Positions 47,444 through 57,740 of a stretch of DNA of 64,000 nucleotides are shown piece after piece. Source of the DNA: Rhizobium laguerreae (GTDB lineage: Bacteria; Pseudomonadota; Alphaproteobacteria; Rhizobiales; Rhizobiaceae). Below the pieces are notes generated by a model. That model worked only from the letters and a program-made list of their open reading frames with translations. It searched no databases and was not told the DNA's origin. The position numbers and the translations under genes are program-made. The DNA is taken from contig NZ_MRDM01000010.1 in the NCBI RefSeq assembly GCF_002008165.1, positions 740,541-804,540 on the forward strand, in the 5' to 3' direction. Numbering within the stretch: position 1 is the first letter of the stretch; every line of letters starts with the position of its first letter.

Positions 47444-49330
47444 TTGCGCCTGAGGCGTATTGCCGAAAAGCGGAACCGGCGAGATCACCGGGTTCGGCCA
47501 TGAACCGCCGATGAAGAACGGCAGAAGCGGCAACTCCGCCGCCTTGGCAGGATCGGTTGCATCAAGCGACCCGGAAAGCGCCAGCCCGTTCGACTGATAG
47601 GTGATGACGCCGGAAAGCGTCAGCGTCTGTGTGGCGCCGGCGATGCGGGCGTCGTGCATTTCGGCGGAGCCGTTGGCGAAATCGGCCTGAAGGTTGAGCT
47701 GGTTGAAGGCGAAGGCGCCGCCTGCCGCCGCGCTGAGCGGAAAGAACGGTTTTTCGGCCGCCTGCGTCCGGAGTGCTGCGGCATCCATGCCGGGAATCGT
47801 GCCTTCCCCGGTCCAGAAGTGCAGCCTGCCAGTGACGTCGGCAAGGCCGGTCGTCCAGATCGCCTTCGGTGACTGCAGGTCGAGATCGAGCGATCCGGTT
47901 GCAAGCGGCAGCGGACCCTTCAGCTGCAGGCGCTCGGCAAGGGCTGCGAAGTCGGCATTGCGGATCGACAGCTGCAGCTTGCCGCCGCCGTCGAAGTCGC
48001 GCTGCGTCGCTTCCAGATGCGCGGTCATTTCACCGCCTTCGAACTGGCTGTCGCCGATATCGAACTTCGCCTCGCCGCCGGCAACGATCATGCTGGCGCC
48101 GACATCGGAGAGCTCGAAGAGGCCCATCTGCGCGCGCCGCGCCGAAACCCTGACGTCGACATCGAGCACCCGCAGCGGCCCGCTTATGCCGGAGACTTCC
48201 TCCGCCTCGCCGGCCGCGAGCCTGAGCGCGAAGGCGTCGAGGAAGGGCTTGAGGTTCATCTGGTCGAAGGCGAGCGTGCCGCCGATCTTCGGTCGTTTGC
48301 CTGGTTGGGTGAAAAGGTCCATCACCCCGGTGGCGCTCGCTTCGTTCAGCGAGAGACTGAGATTGTTGAAACGCAGCCCGTTGCCCGACGACATGATGTC
48401 GGATTCCAGCGAGGCGCTCTTCAGCGTTGCGATGCCGGGGATCGATCTGCCCGACCATGTCAGAAGTGCGGGCACATCGGGAATGCTGGCGGTGATATTG
48501 CCGGAAAGGGCCGAAAGGCTGGCGATGCTGGCAATGCCCTGGAAGTGCGCGGTCAAAAGGTTCGATGTGAGCGACGTCCGTGTCTCGGCATTCCTGCCGG
48601 CAAAGGCGAGCAGCGGCTGGCGCGAGGCGAAATCGACCTTCAGGTCCTCGCCGTTGATACGGGCGATGATGACCGCCGAGATCGCGCCGGAGAGTCTCGG
48701 CCAGGAGATATCTGCGGTGACGCTGTCGAAATGATAGGTCTTGGCGGACCGGATGTCGGTCACCACAAGCGTGCCGTCCTCGACGGTCACCGCGCCGATC
48801 TCGGCATCGAGATCGGGATCGAGCACCTCAGCTCCGTTTTCGTAACGTACGCCGCCGATCGCGCGTGCGAGCAGGCCGGCATAACTCCAGTCGATCAGCC
48901 CTTTTTCATCGCGCGTCAGCGCCAGCTTGGGGCGCACCAGGTGGAACTCGTGAAAGCTCGTCCGGCCCCTCAACGCGTCGATGAGGCTGAAATCGGCCGA
49001 CAGGCTTTCAATGCTGCCGAGCAGTTTGTCGCCGCTTTCGCGCGGTTGGCGGATGGTGATCTGGTTCAGCGTGATGCGCGGCGTCGGCCAGAATTCGAGA
49101 GCCGGACTGCCCTTGATCTCGGCATGGTAGCCTGTCCATTTCGACAGCGCGTCCTCGATACCGGAGCGCACGAAGCCGGTCGAGATGAGATAGGGTGCGG
49201 CAACCCTGAGCGCCACGAAAAGTGCCAGCGCGATCAGCAGGAACACCGTCGACAGGCGGGCGAAGGCCGGAAGCCAGCGCGAAACGGGTCCGATCTTCCT
49301 GCGCCACCTGCGATGTCTTGACGTGCTCAT
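47441..49330 (-). CDS. AsmA-family protein
   Basis: A 629-residue protein with a basic amino terminus, one membrane segment (about 25-47, LSTVFLLIALALFVALRVAAPYL) and a long periplasmic beta-rich part. GYHAEIKGSPALEFWPTPRITLNQITI is the AsmA amino-terminal motif and the region from about 450 to 600 is the AsmA carboxy-terminal domain. AsmA-like proteins are long hydrophobic-groove proteins that help lipids reach or stay balanced in the outer membrane. ATG 49330 (MSTSRHRRW) behind GGCGGAGA is preferred over an upstream in-frame TTG. Confidence 0.88.
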   Translation of the reverse strand: MSTSRHRRWRRKIGPVSRWLPAFARLSTVFLLIALALFVALRVAAPYLISTGFVRSGIEDALSKWTGYHAEIKGSPALEFWPTPRITLNQITIRQPRESGDKLLGSIESLSADFSLIDALRGRTSFHEFHLVRPKLALTRDEKGLIDWSYAGLLARAIGGVRYENGAEVLDPDLDAEIGAVTVEDGTLVVTDIRSAKTYHFDSVTADISWPRLSGAISAVIIARINGEDLKVDFASRQPLLAFAGRNAETRTSLTSNLLTAHFQGIASIASLSALSGNITASIPDVPALLTWSGRSIPGIATLKSASLESDIMSSGNGLRFNNLSLSLNEASATGVMDLFTQPGKRPKIGGTLAFDQMNLKPFLDAFALRLAAGEAEEVSGISGPLRVLDVDVRVSARRAQMGLFELSDVGASMIVAGGEAKFDIGDSQFEGGEMTAHLEATQRDFDGGGKLQLSIRNADFAALAERLQLKGPLPLATGSLDLDLQSPKAIWTTGLADVTGRLHFWTGEGTIPGMDAAALRTQAAEKPFFPLSAAAGGAFAFNQLNLQADFANGSAEMHDARIAGATQTLTLSGVITYQSNGLALSGSLDATDPAKAAELPLLPFFIGGSWPNPVISPVPLFGNTPQAQ

Positions 49331-49414
49331 GATCTCCGCCGGCAAATTCAGCCGGCCATCCCGTTATGCGCTGATTTCGCCGGATATAGGAAATGCCAGG
49401 CATATGCAAATCTC

Positions 49415-49458
49415 TTACAGCGCCGCACGTCTTTTCAGACGCGCAAAGGACGCTGTAA
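49415..49458. repeat. Palindromic repeat of a second family
   Basis: TTACAGCG (49415-49422) and CGCTGTAA (49451-49458) enclose CACGTCTTTTCAGACGCGC, itself an inner hairpin. I recognise this arrangement (AGCGCC..CGTCT..AGACGCGCAAAGGACGCT) as a repeat common between rhizobial genes. A decayed half-copy seems to be present near 13803-13820. It lies in the gap between the divergent AsmA and acetoacetyl-CoA synthetase genes. Confidence 0.65.
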
Positions 49459-49549
49459 CCTTAGAATTGACGGCGTCGGATCGCGTCGGTTCCACGCTTT
49501 ATAATGCAATGCAGCATGATATAAGGACGGTATTGGGGAGGAGGATTGA

Positions 49550-51502
<1,953 letters not shown>

Positions 51503-51687
51503 CAGCGATCGTAGATTACAAGCTTTCACCCTTTATCAATTTCCTGTCATGGAAACCTTTCGTTAAGAAAGGTTTGTCAAAGGTGAAGCTAACTTGGGGG
51601 CCGCACATGAGCGATGCGGCCTGGGGCCTTCGGGCCTCCGAAACATGACGTTGATCGACTGAGCTCTTGTTGAACAGCACCAAATTC

Positions 51688-51717
51688 AAAGGCGGCCTCC
51701 TGGCTGCCTTTTCTTTA
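51688..51717 (+). terminator. Terminator between acetoacetyl-CoA synthetase and the convergent kinase gene
   Basis: AAAGGCGGCC pairs with GGCTGCCTTT (one G-T wobble) across a TCCT loop, followed by TTCTTT. It overlaps the start of the intergenic edge of the kinase gene stop (51718) and can serve both genes. Confidence 0.75.
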
Positions 51718-54700
51718 TCAACCGGCCAGCACCCGCTGCGACGGGAAGGTGATCTCGACGAGCGTTCCCTCGTTCGGCGCCGAATTGATCGAGAAGGTCG
51801 CTCGGTTGGCATCCACCATCGCCTTGGTCAACGGCAGGCCGAGCCCGGTGCCGTCACCGCGGTGACGCGATTGGGTCGAGGAGACCTGCCGGAACGGCTT
51901 CATCGCCTGGTCGAGTTCGTTGCGCGTCATGCCGATGCCGGTATCGCGGACCCTCAACACAACGCTGCCATTGGCTTCATAGGAGGTGGAAACGACGATC
52001 TGCCCGCCTGACGGGGTGAAGCGGATGGCGTTCGACAGGATGTTGAGCGCGATCTGCTTGATCGAGCGCAGATCCGCCACGACCTCGGGTACCGCATGCG
52101 ACAGCGCCGTGCGGATGATGACGCGCTGGCCGTTCGCCTGCGGCTGTACCAGAGCCACAGCCTCGGAGACTGCCTCGTTGAGGCCGACGGCGGCAAAATC
52201 GAGATCCATCTCGCCCGCCTCGATCTTCGAAATGTCGAGCAGGTCGTTGACGATATCGAGGACGTGCCGGCCGGAGCGGCCGATGTCGTTGGCATATTCG
52301 ATATAACGCGGATGGCCGATCGGCCCGAAGCGCTCGCCGGCCATCATGTCGGAAAAGCCGATGATGGCGTTGAGCGGCGTGCGGATCTCGTGACTGACGC
52401 GGGCGAGGAAATCGGTCTTGTGGGCGTTGGCGGTTTCGGCCGCACCCTTGGCGTTGCGCAGCTCGTCCTCGGTGCGCTTCCACTGGGTGATATCGCGGAT
52501 GACGGCGCAATAGCCGTTGGAGGAGGTGAGCTGGCCCATCGTCATGAACAGCGGTACGAAGCCGCCGGCGGCCTCGCGGCCGATCACTTCGCGCCCGTCG
52601 TTCAACACGCTTGCCACGCCATGGTCGGAGAGGCCGTTCAGATAGTCGATGACTGCCTTCTGGCTCTCATGGGCAAACAGCATGACGAAGGGTTTGCCGC
52701 GCGTTTCCTGTTCGTCGTAATTGAAAAGCGCGCTGGCCGACCGGTTCATCGAGCGGATGTCGCCCTCCGTGCCGATGACGACGACGCCGTCGGTCGCCGT
52801 TTCCAGGATCGAGCGCAATTCTTCCACTTCGACCTGGAGTTTAGCGACCTTCTCGACCATCCGCTCGGGGCGGCCTTCAGAGCGGCCCTCGGACCGGCCA
52901 TCGGAGCGGCTTGCGTCGCTGCGGCCATCTTCCTTGCCTTCCACCGGCATCAGCGCCAGCATCAGGGCGTTGGCGTCTTCCCAGCGCACAGATTGCAGCC
53001 GCGCGGTCACCGGCGCCAGCGTATCATCAGCCTTGACGAGCATCATGGTGCCGGAGCCTGCGGCATTCTCCTCGAGTTCGCGGCGCTGCAGCAGGGCTTC
53101 GATGCCGCCCACTTCGCGCAATGCCTCGAGCGTGCCGTAGCCCGTCAGCCGCATGAATTCCGGATTGGCATGGATCAGCGCATCGCCGATATGGATGAGC
53201 ACGGCAACAGGCAGTTGGTCGACCGTTCCCACCGAAAGCCCGTCCGTCATCTTGATGCGCGGCGGGATGAAGCTGGTGAGAACCTCGATCTGGCTGGTCG
53301 TCTCCTCAAGCCCTTCCGTTGCCTCGTCCTCGGCGATGACGTCAGGCTCTTCGGCGGCGCCATCGTCTTCGCGCTCCGCCTCGACGGCATTCTCGAGGAT
53401 CGCTTCCTGCGGCGCGATCTCCTCGATCGACGATATGTCTGCCTCGTCGGTAGTGGGTGTTTCGCCCTCGAACGCTTCGGGTCCGGAGGCCTCTTCGAAG
53501 CCGGTTGTTTCCGTGGCGCTGGGTTCCATCGGCGCCGCGGCGTTGGGTTCCATCGGCGCCGGGGCGACAGGCTCTTCCTTGCGGGTGCCGAAGGCTTCGA
53601 GGCGCTTGGCGATCTCGCGGAAATTGGCCTGTTCGGCAGCCGTCAGTCCAGCGCCGCTGTTGTGGAGCTGAACGATTTTGTCGGAGAAACGGCGATTGGG
53701 CGTTTCCGAAATCCGAAGCGCCGGCGGCTCGTCCGAAACATCCGCTGCCGGCTCGGCGGCAGGTGCTTCGTCGGCGCCGACCGCCTGTTCTTCTACGGCA
53801 TTCTCCGGCGCTGATGTCTGCACGATCGCCTTTTCGGCAGTGATCTCTTCCGATCCTGTCTCTTCGGTCTCCGGCTCGGCTGCCGTAAACGCTTGGTCGT
53901 CGATCTCTTCCGCTGCGATGGTTTCGGCCGAGACCTCTTGGGGGGCGGCTTCCGCTTCATCTGCCACTTCGGCGACGGGCTCTGCAACCGGACCGAGGCT
54001 CGCTGCATCATGGCCGATACCATCAGGGCCGAGTGTCAGGCCGAGCGCCAGCGGATCTTCCTGTGCATCGGAAAGCCGGACCACGCCGAAGCCGCGGAAG
54101 CCATCGAAGTCGCGGTTGCGGGTATAGGTCGGCAGCGCCGCCAGATCGACCGGAACGACGAGGCTGGTGCCTTCGACCGGCCAGAGGATCGTCTTGCCCG
54201 ACCACGTGTCGCGGCGGGCGAGCGCCTCGGAAAGCTTGCCGTCAGGATCGAGATTGAAGAGGGCGGCGACATCGCCGAAGGCAGAACCGATAATGTCGGA
54301 CGCATGCGGACCGACGGCCTCGGCAAATTCGTGGCTGACCTCCGTGAACCGGCCCTCGGCGTCGATCTTCCAGACGAAGCGCGTGGCGCGGCTGTTCGGC
54401 CTGAAGACGAAGGCGGGCTCAGCCTCAAGCTGAGGGGCAGGGGTGGTGTCGGGGACCACAGGCGTTGCTATGGCTGGCTCTTCGTGGACCGCTTCCGGCG
54501 CGGCTTCGATAGGCGTTTCGCTGGCTTCAACAGGCGGTTCCGCCGCCGTTGCCGTTTCCACCGTCTCCGCAATGGAGGTCAAATCGTCCTCGATGACCGC
54601 GGCGGGCTCGGTGGTCTCATCCGCGCCGCTATCGATCATGTTGCCGTCGCTCTCCGGCTCCGCATCCGCGGCAGGATGCGTCTCTTCAACCGCCTCGTCT

Positions 54701-55587
54701 GCCGATGCCGCGGCTGTCTCGGCCGGCTGTTCGCTTTCGCCGGCGATCTCCTCGAGAGTCTCCTCGACCTCTTCGATCCCCGAGACCGCGTCAATGATTT
54801 CGGTAAAGCCTGCTGGGGTGACAGGTTCGTCCTGAAGCACTTCGGCCGGCGGCGCGCTTTCTTCCTGTGTGGGCGCATCGACGGGATCGAGCGTGGGCGC
54901 GTCGAGCGGGTCGAGATGACCGATCGCGGCCTCCACCGCAAAGAGCAGATTGAGCGCCGGATCGTCGCTGAGCTTGCCGACCGCGGCCGGAAGATTGCCT
55001 CTGGCGGTCGCGACAGGTCGCTTCACCAACCGGTCGGGATGCGCGCCGGCAAGGTTGATCAAGATCTTTGCCGTCTGCTCGGAGATCCCGAGCGAGGCAA
55101 AGCCCGGCGAAGCCGCGATGACCTCGCCATTGCCACCGATCACCGCCATATGCGTGTCGGGATCATCGAGTCCCTGCAGCATCTGGGCGGCCGATGCGCC
55201 GGCCGCGAGGGGCTTTGCCGAGACCGGCACCGAAAACAGGATGGCCTTTTCGCCCTGGGAAAGCCGGATCAGTTCGGCCGCCGCCTGCACCTGCGCACGC
55301 TGGAAGCCCCTGGCGACGCGGATCATCAGGCTGCGGCTGTCGCCGATATCGGTGAGCTGGCGCGCCGCCGTTTCCAGCTGGCGGAAGGTAATGTCGGTGC
55401 GGTCGACCCCCTGATCGAGCAGGTCATAGACTGCCGAATGGCCGAAAAGCTCGGCACCCGCACCGTTCGCCCAGAGCAGGCGCGCAAGATCGGCCGAAAA
55501 CAGCACCATGGCCTCGCCGCGTGAAAAGCGTTCCCGCACCCGTGCATGCACGGCGATATCGATGAACGGATATTGGACTGCGGGCAT
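51718..55587 (-). CDS. Very large PAS-domain sensor histidine kinase, PdhS/PleC/DivJ type
   Basis: A 1289-residue protein without membrane segments. An unrecognised amino-terminal sensory region (about 1-215) is followed by an acidic Glu/Ala/Pro-rich stretch (about 215-400), a PAS-like segment (FVWKIDAEGRFTEVSHEFAEAVG, about 403-520), a second acidic stretch (about 540-790), a Ser-Asp-Gly-Arg repeat segment (about 885-905), a PAS domain (about 925-1040) and the kinase core. The phosphorylated His is H1066 in SHEIRTPLNAIIGFSDMM; the ATP-binding part shows RDTGIGM and GDGTGLGLPL. The H-box closely fits kinases acting on DivK/PleD, so a cell-cycle or polarity role is likely but inferred. No cognate regulator lies beside it. 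Confidence 0.82.
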   Translation of the reverse strand: MPAVQYPFIDIAVHARVRERFSRGEAMVLFSADLARLLWANGAGAELFGHSAVYDLLDQGVDRTDITFRQLETAARQLTDIGDSRSLMIRVARGFQRAQVQAAAELIRLSQGEKAILFSVPVSAKPLAAGASAAQMLQGLDDPDTHMAVIGGNGEVIAASPGFASLGISEQTAKILINLAGAHPDRLVKRPVATARGNLPAAVGKLSDDPALNLLFAVEAAIGHLDPLDAPTLDPVDAPTQEESAPPAEVLQDEPVTPAGFTEIIDAVSGIEEVEETLEEIAGESEQPAETAAASADEAVEETHPAADAEPESDGNMIDSGADETTEPAAVIEDDLTSIAETVETATAAEPPVEASETPIEAAPEAVHEEPAIATPVVPDTTPAPQLEAEPAFVFRPNSRATRFVWKIDAEGRFTEVSHEFAEAVGPHASDIIGSAFGDVAALFNLDPDGKLSEALARRDTWSGKTILWPVEGTSLVVPVDLAALPTYTRNRDFDGFRGFGVVRLSDAQEDPLALGLTLGPDGIGHDAASLGPVAEPVAEVADEAEAAPQEVSAETIAAEEIDDQAFTAAEPETEETGSEEITAEKAIVQTSAPENAVEEQAVGADEAPAAEPAADVSDEPPALRISETPNRRFSDKIVQLHNSGAGLTAAEQANFREIAKRLEAFGTRKEEPVAPAPMEPNAAAPMEPSATETTGFEEASGPEAFEGETPTTDEADISSIEEIAPQEAILENAVEAEREDDGAAEEPDVIAEDEATEGLEETTSQIEVLTSFIPPRIKMTDGLSVGTVDQLPVAVLIHIGDALIHANPEFMRLTGYGTLEALREVGGIEALLQRRELEENAAGSGTMMLVKADDTLAPVTARLQSVRWEDANALMLALMPVEGKEDGRSDASRSDGRSEGRSEGRPERMVEKVAKLQVEVEELRSILETATDGVVVIGTEGDIRSMNRSASALFNYDEQETRGKPFVMLFAHESQKAVIDYLNGLSDHGVASVLNDGREVIGREAAGGFVPLFMTMGQLTSSNGYCAVIRDITQWKRTEDELRNAKGAAETANAHKTDFLARVSHEIRTPLNAIIGFSDMMAGERFGPIGHPRYIEYANDIGRSGRHVLDIVNDLLDISKIEAGEMDLDFAAVGLNEAVSEAVALVQPQANGQRVIIRTALSHAVPEVVADLRSIKQIALNILSNAIRFTPSGGQIVVSTSYEANGSVVLRVRDTGIGMTRNELDQAMKPFRQVSSTQSRHRGDGTGLGLPLTKAMVDANRATFSINSAPNEGTLVEITFPSQRVLAG

Positions 55588-55696
55588 GTTCGAACCTTGT
55601 CGCTGTCGGCCTTCTCAAATTAACGGCTTATTAATAACTGCGGGGCGCATGCCGGTCCAGAAGAGGAGGGGGTTTTCGGCCGGAAAGGTTAACGTC

Positions 55697-55730
55697 TTGT
55701 GCACTGCACAATAATTGTTGCAATGCACAA
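55697..55730. promoter_or_regulatory. Two dyad sites in the phasin promoter, likely PhaR operators
   Basis: TTGTGCACTGCACAA (55697-55711) is a perfect 7-1-7 palindrome; a related site, TGTTGCAATGCACAA (55716-55730), follows with centre 19 bases further. PhaR/AniA repressors of polyhydroxybutyrate metabolism bind TGC/GCA dyads before phasin genes. The second site overlaps TTGCAA (55719-55724), which with TATATA (55741-55746, 16-base spacing) forms a plausible promoter. Confidence 0.7.
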
Positions 55731-55800
55731 TGAAATGTCTTATATAAGCATCATCCAACTAACGCAGGCAGCGGCTGCCTCAACCCAAAGGATGCGACCC

Positions 55801-56250
55801 ATGGCTACCATAAAGACCGACGACGTTTTTTCAATCGCTTCTTTCGACCCGTCCAAGTTCACGGAATCCTTCCGTGAATTCGCCGAAAAGGGCGCTCAGC
55901 AGTCGAAGGATGCCTATGCCAAGCTGAAGACCGCTGGCGAGGAAGCCGGCAAGACGCTCGAAGCCACCGTCCAGACGGCTCAGGCCGGCAGCGTCGAGAT
56001 CGGCCTGAAGGCGATTGACATCCTGCGCATCAACTCCGAGAACTCGCTGTCGCACTTCGAAGCGCTGCTCGGCGTCAAGTCCCCGGCCGAATTCTTCGAG
56101 CTGCAGACCTCGTTCATCCGCAAGCAGGCCGAACTCACCGTCGAGCAGGCGAAGTCGATCCAGGAAACCACCAAGCAGGTGGCCGAGAAGCTCGCAAAGC
56201 CCTCCAAGGACGCCGCCGAAAAGGCCATGGCTTCCTTCAAGGTTGCCTGA
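55801..56250 (+). CDS. Phasin family protein
   Basis: A 149-residue, wholly helical, Ala/Lys/Glu-rich protein matching the phasin family (FREFAEKGAQQSKDAYAKLKTAGEEAGKTLEATVQTAQAGSVEIGLKAIDILRINSENSLSHFEALLGVKSPAEFFELQTSFIRKQAE). Phasins coat polyhydroxybutyrate granules. ATG 55801 follows AAAGGA; the longer frame upstream crosses the promoter. Dyad sites of the PhaR type lie in the promoter and a clear terminator follows, so it is a single-gene unit. Confidence 0.92.
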   Translation: MATIKTDDVFSIASFDPSKFTESFREFAEKGAQQSKDAYAKLKTAGEEAGKTLEATVQTAQAGSVEIGLKAIDILRINSENSLSHFEALLGVKSPAEFFELQTSFIRKQAELTVEQAKSIQETTKQVAEKLAKPSKDAAEKAMASFKVA

Positions 56251-56272
56251 TCGGTCTTTACCGATCGGAGAT

Positions 56273-56302
56273 AAAAGGCTGGACCTCGCGTCCAGCCTTT
56301 TT
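56273..56302 (+). terminator. Terminator after the phasin gene
   Basis: AAAAGGCTGGAC and GTCCAGCCTTTT pair fully around a CTCGC loop with TTTTT at the end, 22 bases after the stop. Confidence 0.88.
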
Positions 56303-56380
56303 GTATATTGACGAGGAATGGGACTTGAATTCCTCGCCAAGTCCTCGTATGTGACCCCCGTCGCGCCAAGCGCGATATAT

Positions 56381-56457
56381 GCGGTTGTAGCTCAGTTGGT
56401 TAGAGCGCAGGTTTGTGGCACCTGAGGTCGGAGGTTCGAGACCCCCCAACCGTACCA
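56381..56457 (+). tRNA. tRNA-His (anticodon GTG), without encoded G-1
   Basis: A complete 77-base cloverleaf with encoded CCA. The acceptor stem is GCGGTTG with CAACCGT; the D-arm has AGCTCAGTTGGTTAGAGC; the anticodon arm GCAGGTTTGTGGCACCTG carries GTG; the T-arm is GGAGGTTCGAGACCCCC. The base before G1 is T, so the usual G-1 is absent; base 72 is T (U) and the discriminator is A73. That combination is the known special tRNA-His of one alphaproteobacterial group, read by a divergent HisRS. The 3' end borders accessory DNA. Confidence 0.95.
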
Positions 56458-56461
56458 TCTC

Positions 56462-56771
56462 CCCTTTGTCCATATCGAAGACATAGGTAACAGATCATTC
56501 CTAAGACATGGGTGGCAACCTCGTGGCGAACGGGTCGTCGATCGGTCGCAAAGTCCTCTGTTCGACGGCATGTTCGCCGGCCAGGCACTTGACCGTCAGT
56601 TGTCGGATCTCCTTGCACCTGCGTGACTATCGCCTCCACCGGGCAAGGTAGTTGGTTGGCGCAACGCATCGGCCGCCGAGACCGATCGGTCGGCGCCTCC
56701 AGGTGGTCATCTTTGTAGCAATTGAAGATTTTGTAGCGGCTCGTGGCCGAGATGCCGAATTTCATTCACGC
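56462..56771 (-). pseudogene. Remnant of an IS481-type transposase gene
   Basis: Read on the - strand from about 56765, the frame gives FGISATSRYKIFNCYKDD, then DRSRRPMRCANQL, which I recognise as the helix-turn-helix and following region of IS481-family transposases (FGIS..TGYK.. ..LTDRSRRP). After about 45 residues the similarity ends, so most of the transposase including the DDE catalytic domain is gone. Bases 56470-56515 (GAAGACATAGGTAACAG and CTAAGACATGGGTGGCA) look like the inner end of such an element. It fills the gap between tRNA-His and the nucleotidyltransferase-HEPN gene. Confidence 0.6.
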
Positions 56772-56777
56772 AGCTCG

Positions 56778-57740
56778 TCAACCGCATGACAGCGAATCTC
56801 GCTTGATTACGTCGCTGCCAGCTGTTCCTTTAAGGATCGCCAGGTGCCCTTTGCAAACCGCCTTGACCAGATCGAGAAGCACGGTCGTTCGCTCGTGAAC
56901 CCAGCCTAACGCCTCCTCGCTGATCTCGTAATGTTTTGAATAGCGCGCCTTCACGTACGCCTCGTTCAGTGTGTTAAACCAGGCGCGCTCTTTGTGCTGA
57001 TCACGCGGAAAGGCCTCGGCCAGACGACGGTCCTGCTCCTCAGCAAGCGAGCGCAGAAATTTGATGTTGTGCGATGGTGGACCGTAATTGGTCAGAGTGA
57101 GCAGAACGCACGAATAGGCTTGCTCGAGCGATTGATGCAGGCTGAATGCCGACCAATTTATCCAGGCGTCTCCGGTCCTTTCCGACTTGCTGAGTTGAAA
57201 TCTAGCTGTCTCCAGGATGGTCGTGGCTTCGGCAAACCTCTGCTCAAAATGCTCCTTCGCCAACCGCAGTCGATCCTCCGACGAAAGAGGCTCGGCCTCG
57301 GCCAGCGGCTCATCGTCGAGTTCGTAGAGAACAATGCCTTCCTTGCGAATGTCTGAGAAGAAATACTGCCCCTCCTTGAGGTAGGTATTCACTTCACGTC
57401 TGGAATGGACGATGAAGCTCACCGGTGTTTCGATCGACTTATCGTGCATTAGCCGGTCAGCCGCCTTGTACCAATATTCGGCGAACTCGCAGAGCTTGCG
57501 GTTGTTGACGATGATCAAGAGATCGAAATCGGAGCGATACCCCTTCATGGTAAAGGGTTCGTCGACCCATCCGCCCTTGGCGTAGGAGCCGAACAGGATG
57601 ATCTTCAGGATCCTGCCACGCTTCTTGAAATCGGCCGTGCCCTCTTTCAACGCGTCCTCGAATTCCTCGTGCAGGATTTCGAGAACCCGTCCGAGTTCTC
57701 GCTGCTTGCGAAGCGGCATATGTTCAAGCGACGATTTCAT
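56778..57740 (-). CDS. Nucleotidyltransferase-HEPN fusion protein
   Basis: A 320-residue protein joining two domains that usually form a toxin-antitoxin pair. The amino-terminal MNT nucleotidyltransferase has GSYAKGG (G51-S52) and, after a 14-residue insertion, SDFDLLI (D71 and D73). The carboxy-terminal HEPN domain (about 175-310) shows SAFSLHQSLEQAYSCVLL, HNIKFLRSL and NEAYVKARYSKHYEIS. The HEPN RNase motif is R-x4-6-H; here RYSKH gives R-x3-H, so nuclease activity is uncertain. ATG 57740 (MKSSLEHMPLRKQ) is chosen; the frame is open to a GTG at 57839. It is divergent from traA in an island-like setting. Function unproven. Confidence 0.75.
   Translation of the reverse strand: MKSSLEHMPLRKQRELGRVLEILHEEFEDALKEGTADFKKRGRILKIILFGSYAKGGWVDEPFTMKGYRSDFDLLIIVNNRKLCEFAEYWYKAADRLMHDKSIETPVSFIVHSRREVNTYLKEGQYFFSDIRKEGIVLYELDDEPLAEAEPLSSEDRLRLAKEHFEQRFAEATTILETARFQLSKSERTGDAWINWSAFSLHQSLEQAYSCVLLTLTNYGPPSHNIKFLRSLAEEQDRRLAEAFPRDQHKERAWFNTLNEAYVKARYSKHYEISEEALGWVHERTTVLLDLVKAVCKGHLAILKGTAGSDVIKRDSLSCG

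Noticed and set aside
53893..55524. Long + strand open frame of 543 codons opposite the histidine kinase
   Set aside because: Arg/Gly-rich antisense translation of the acidic linkers; no ribosome site or motif, while the - strand frame has clear kinase and PAS motifs.
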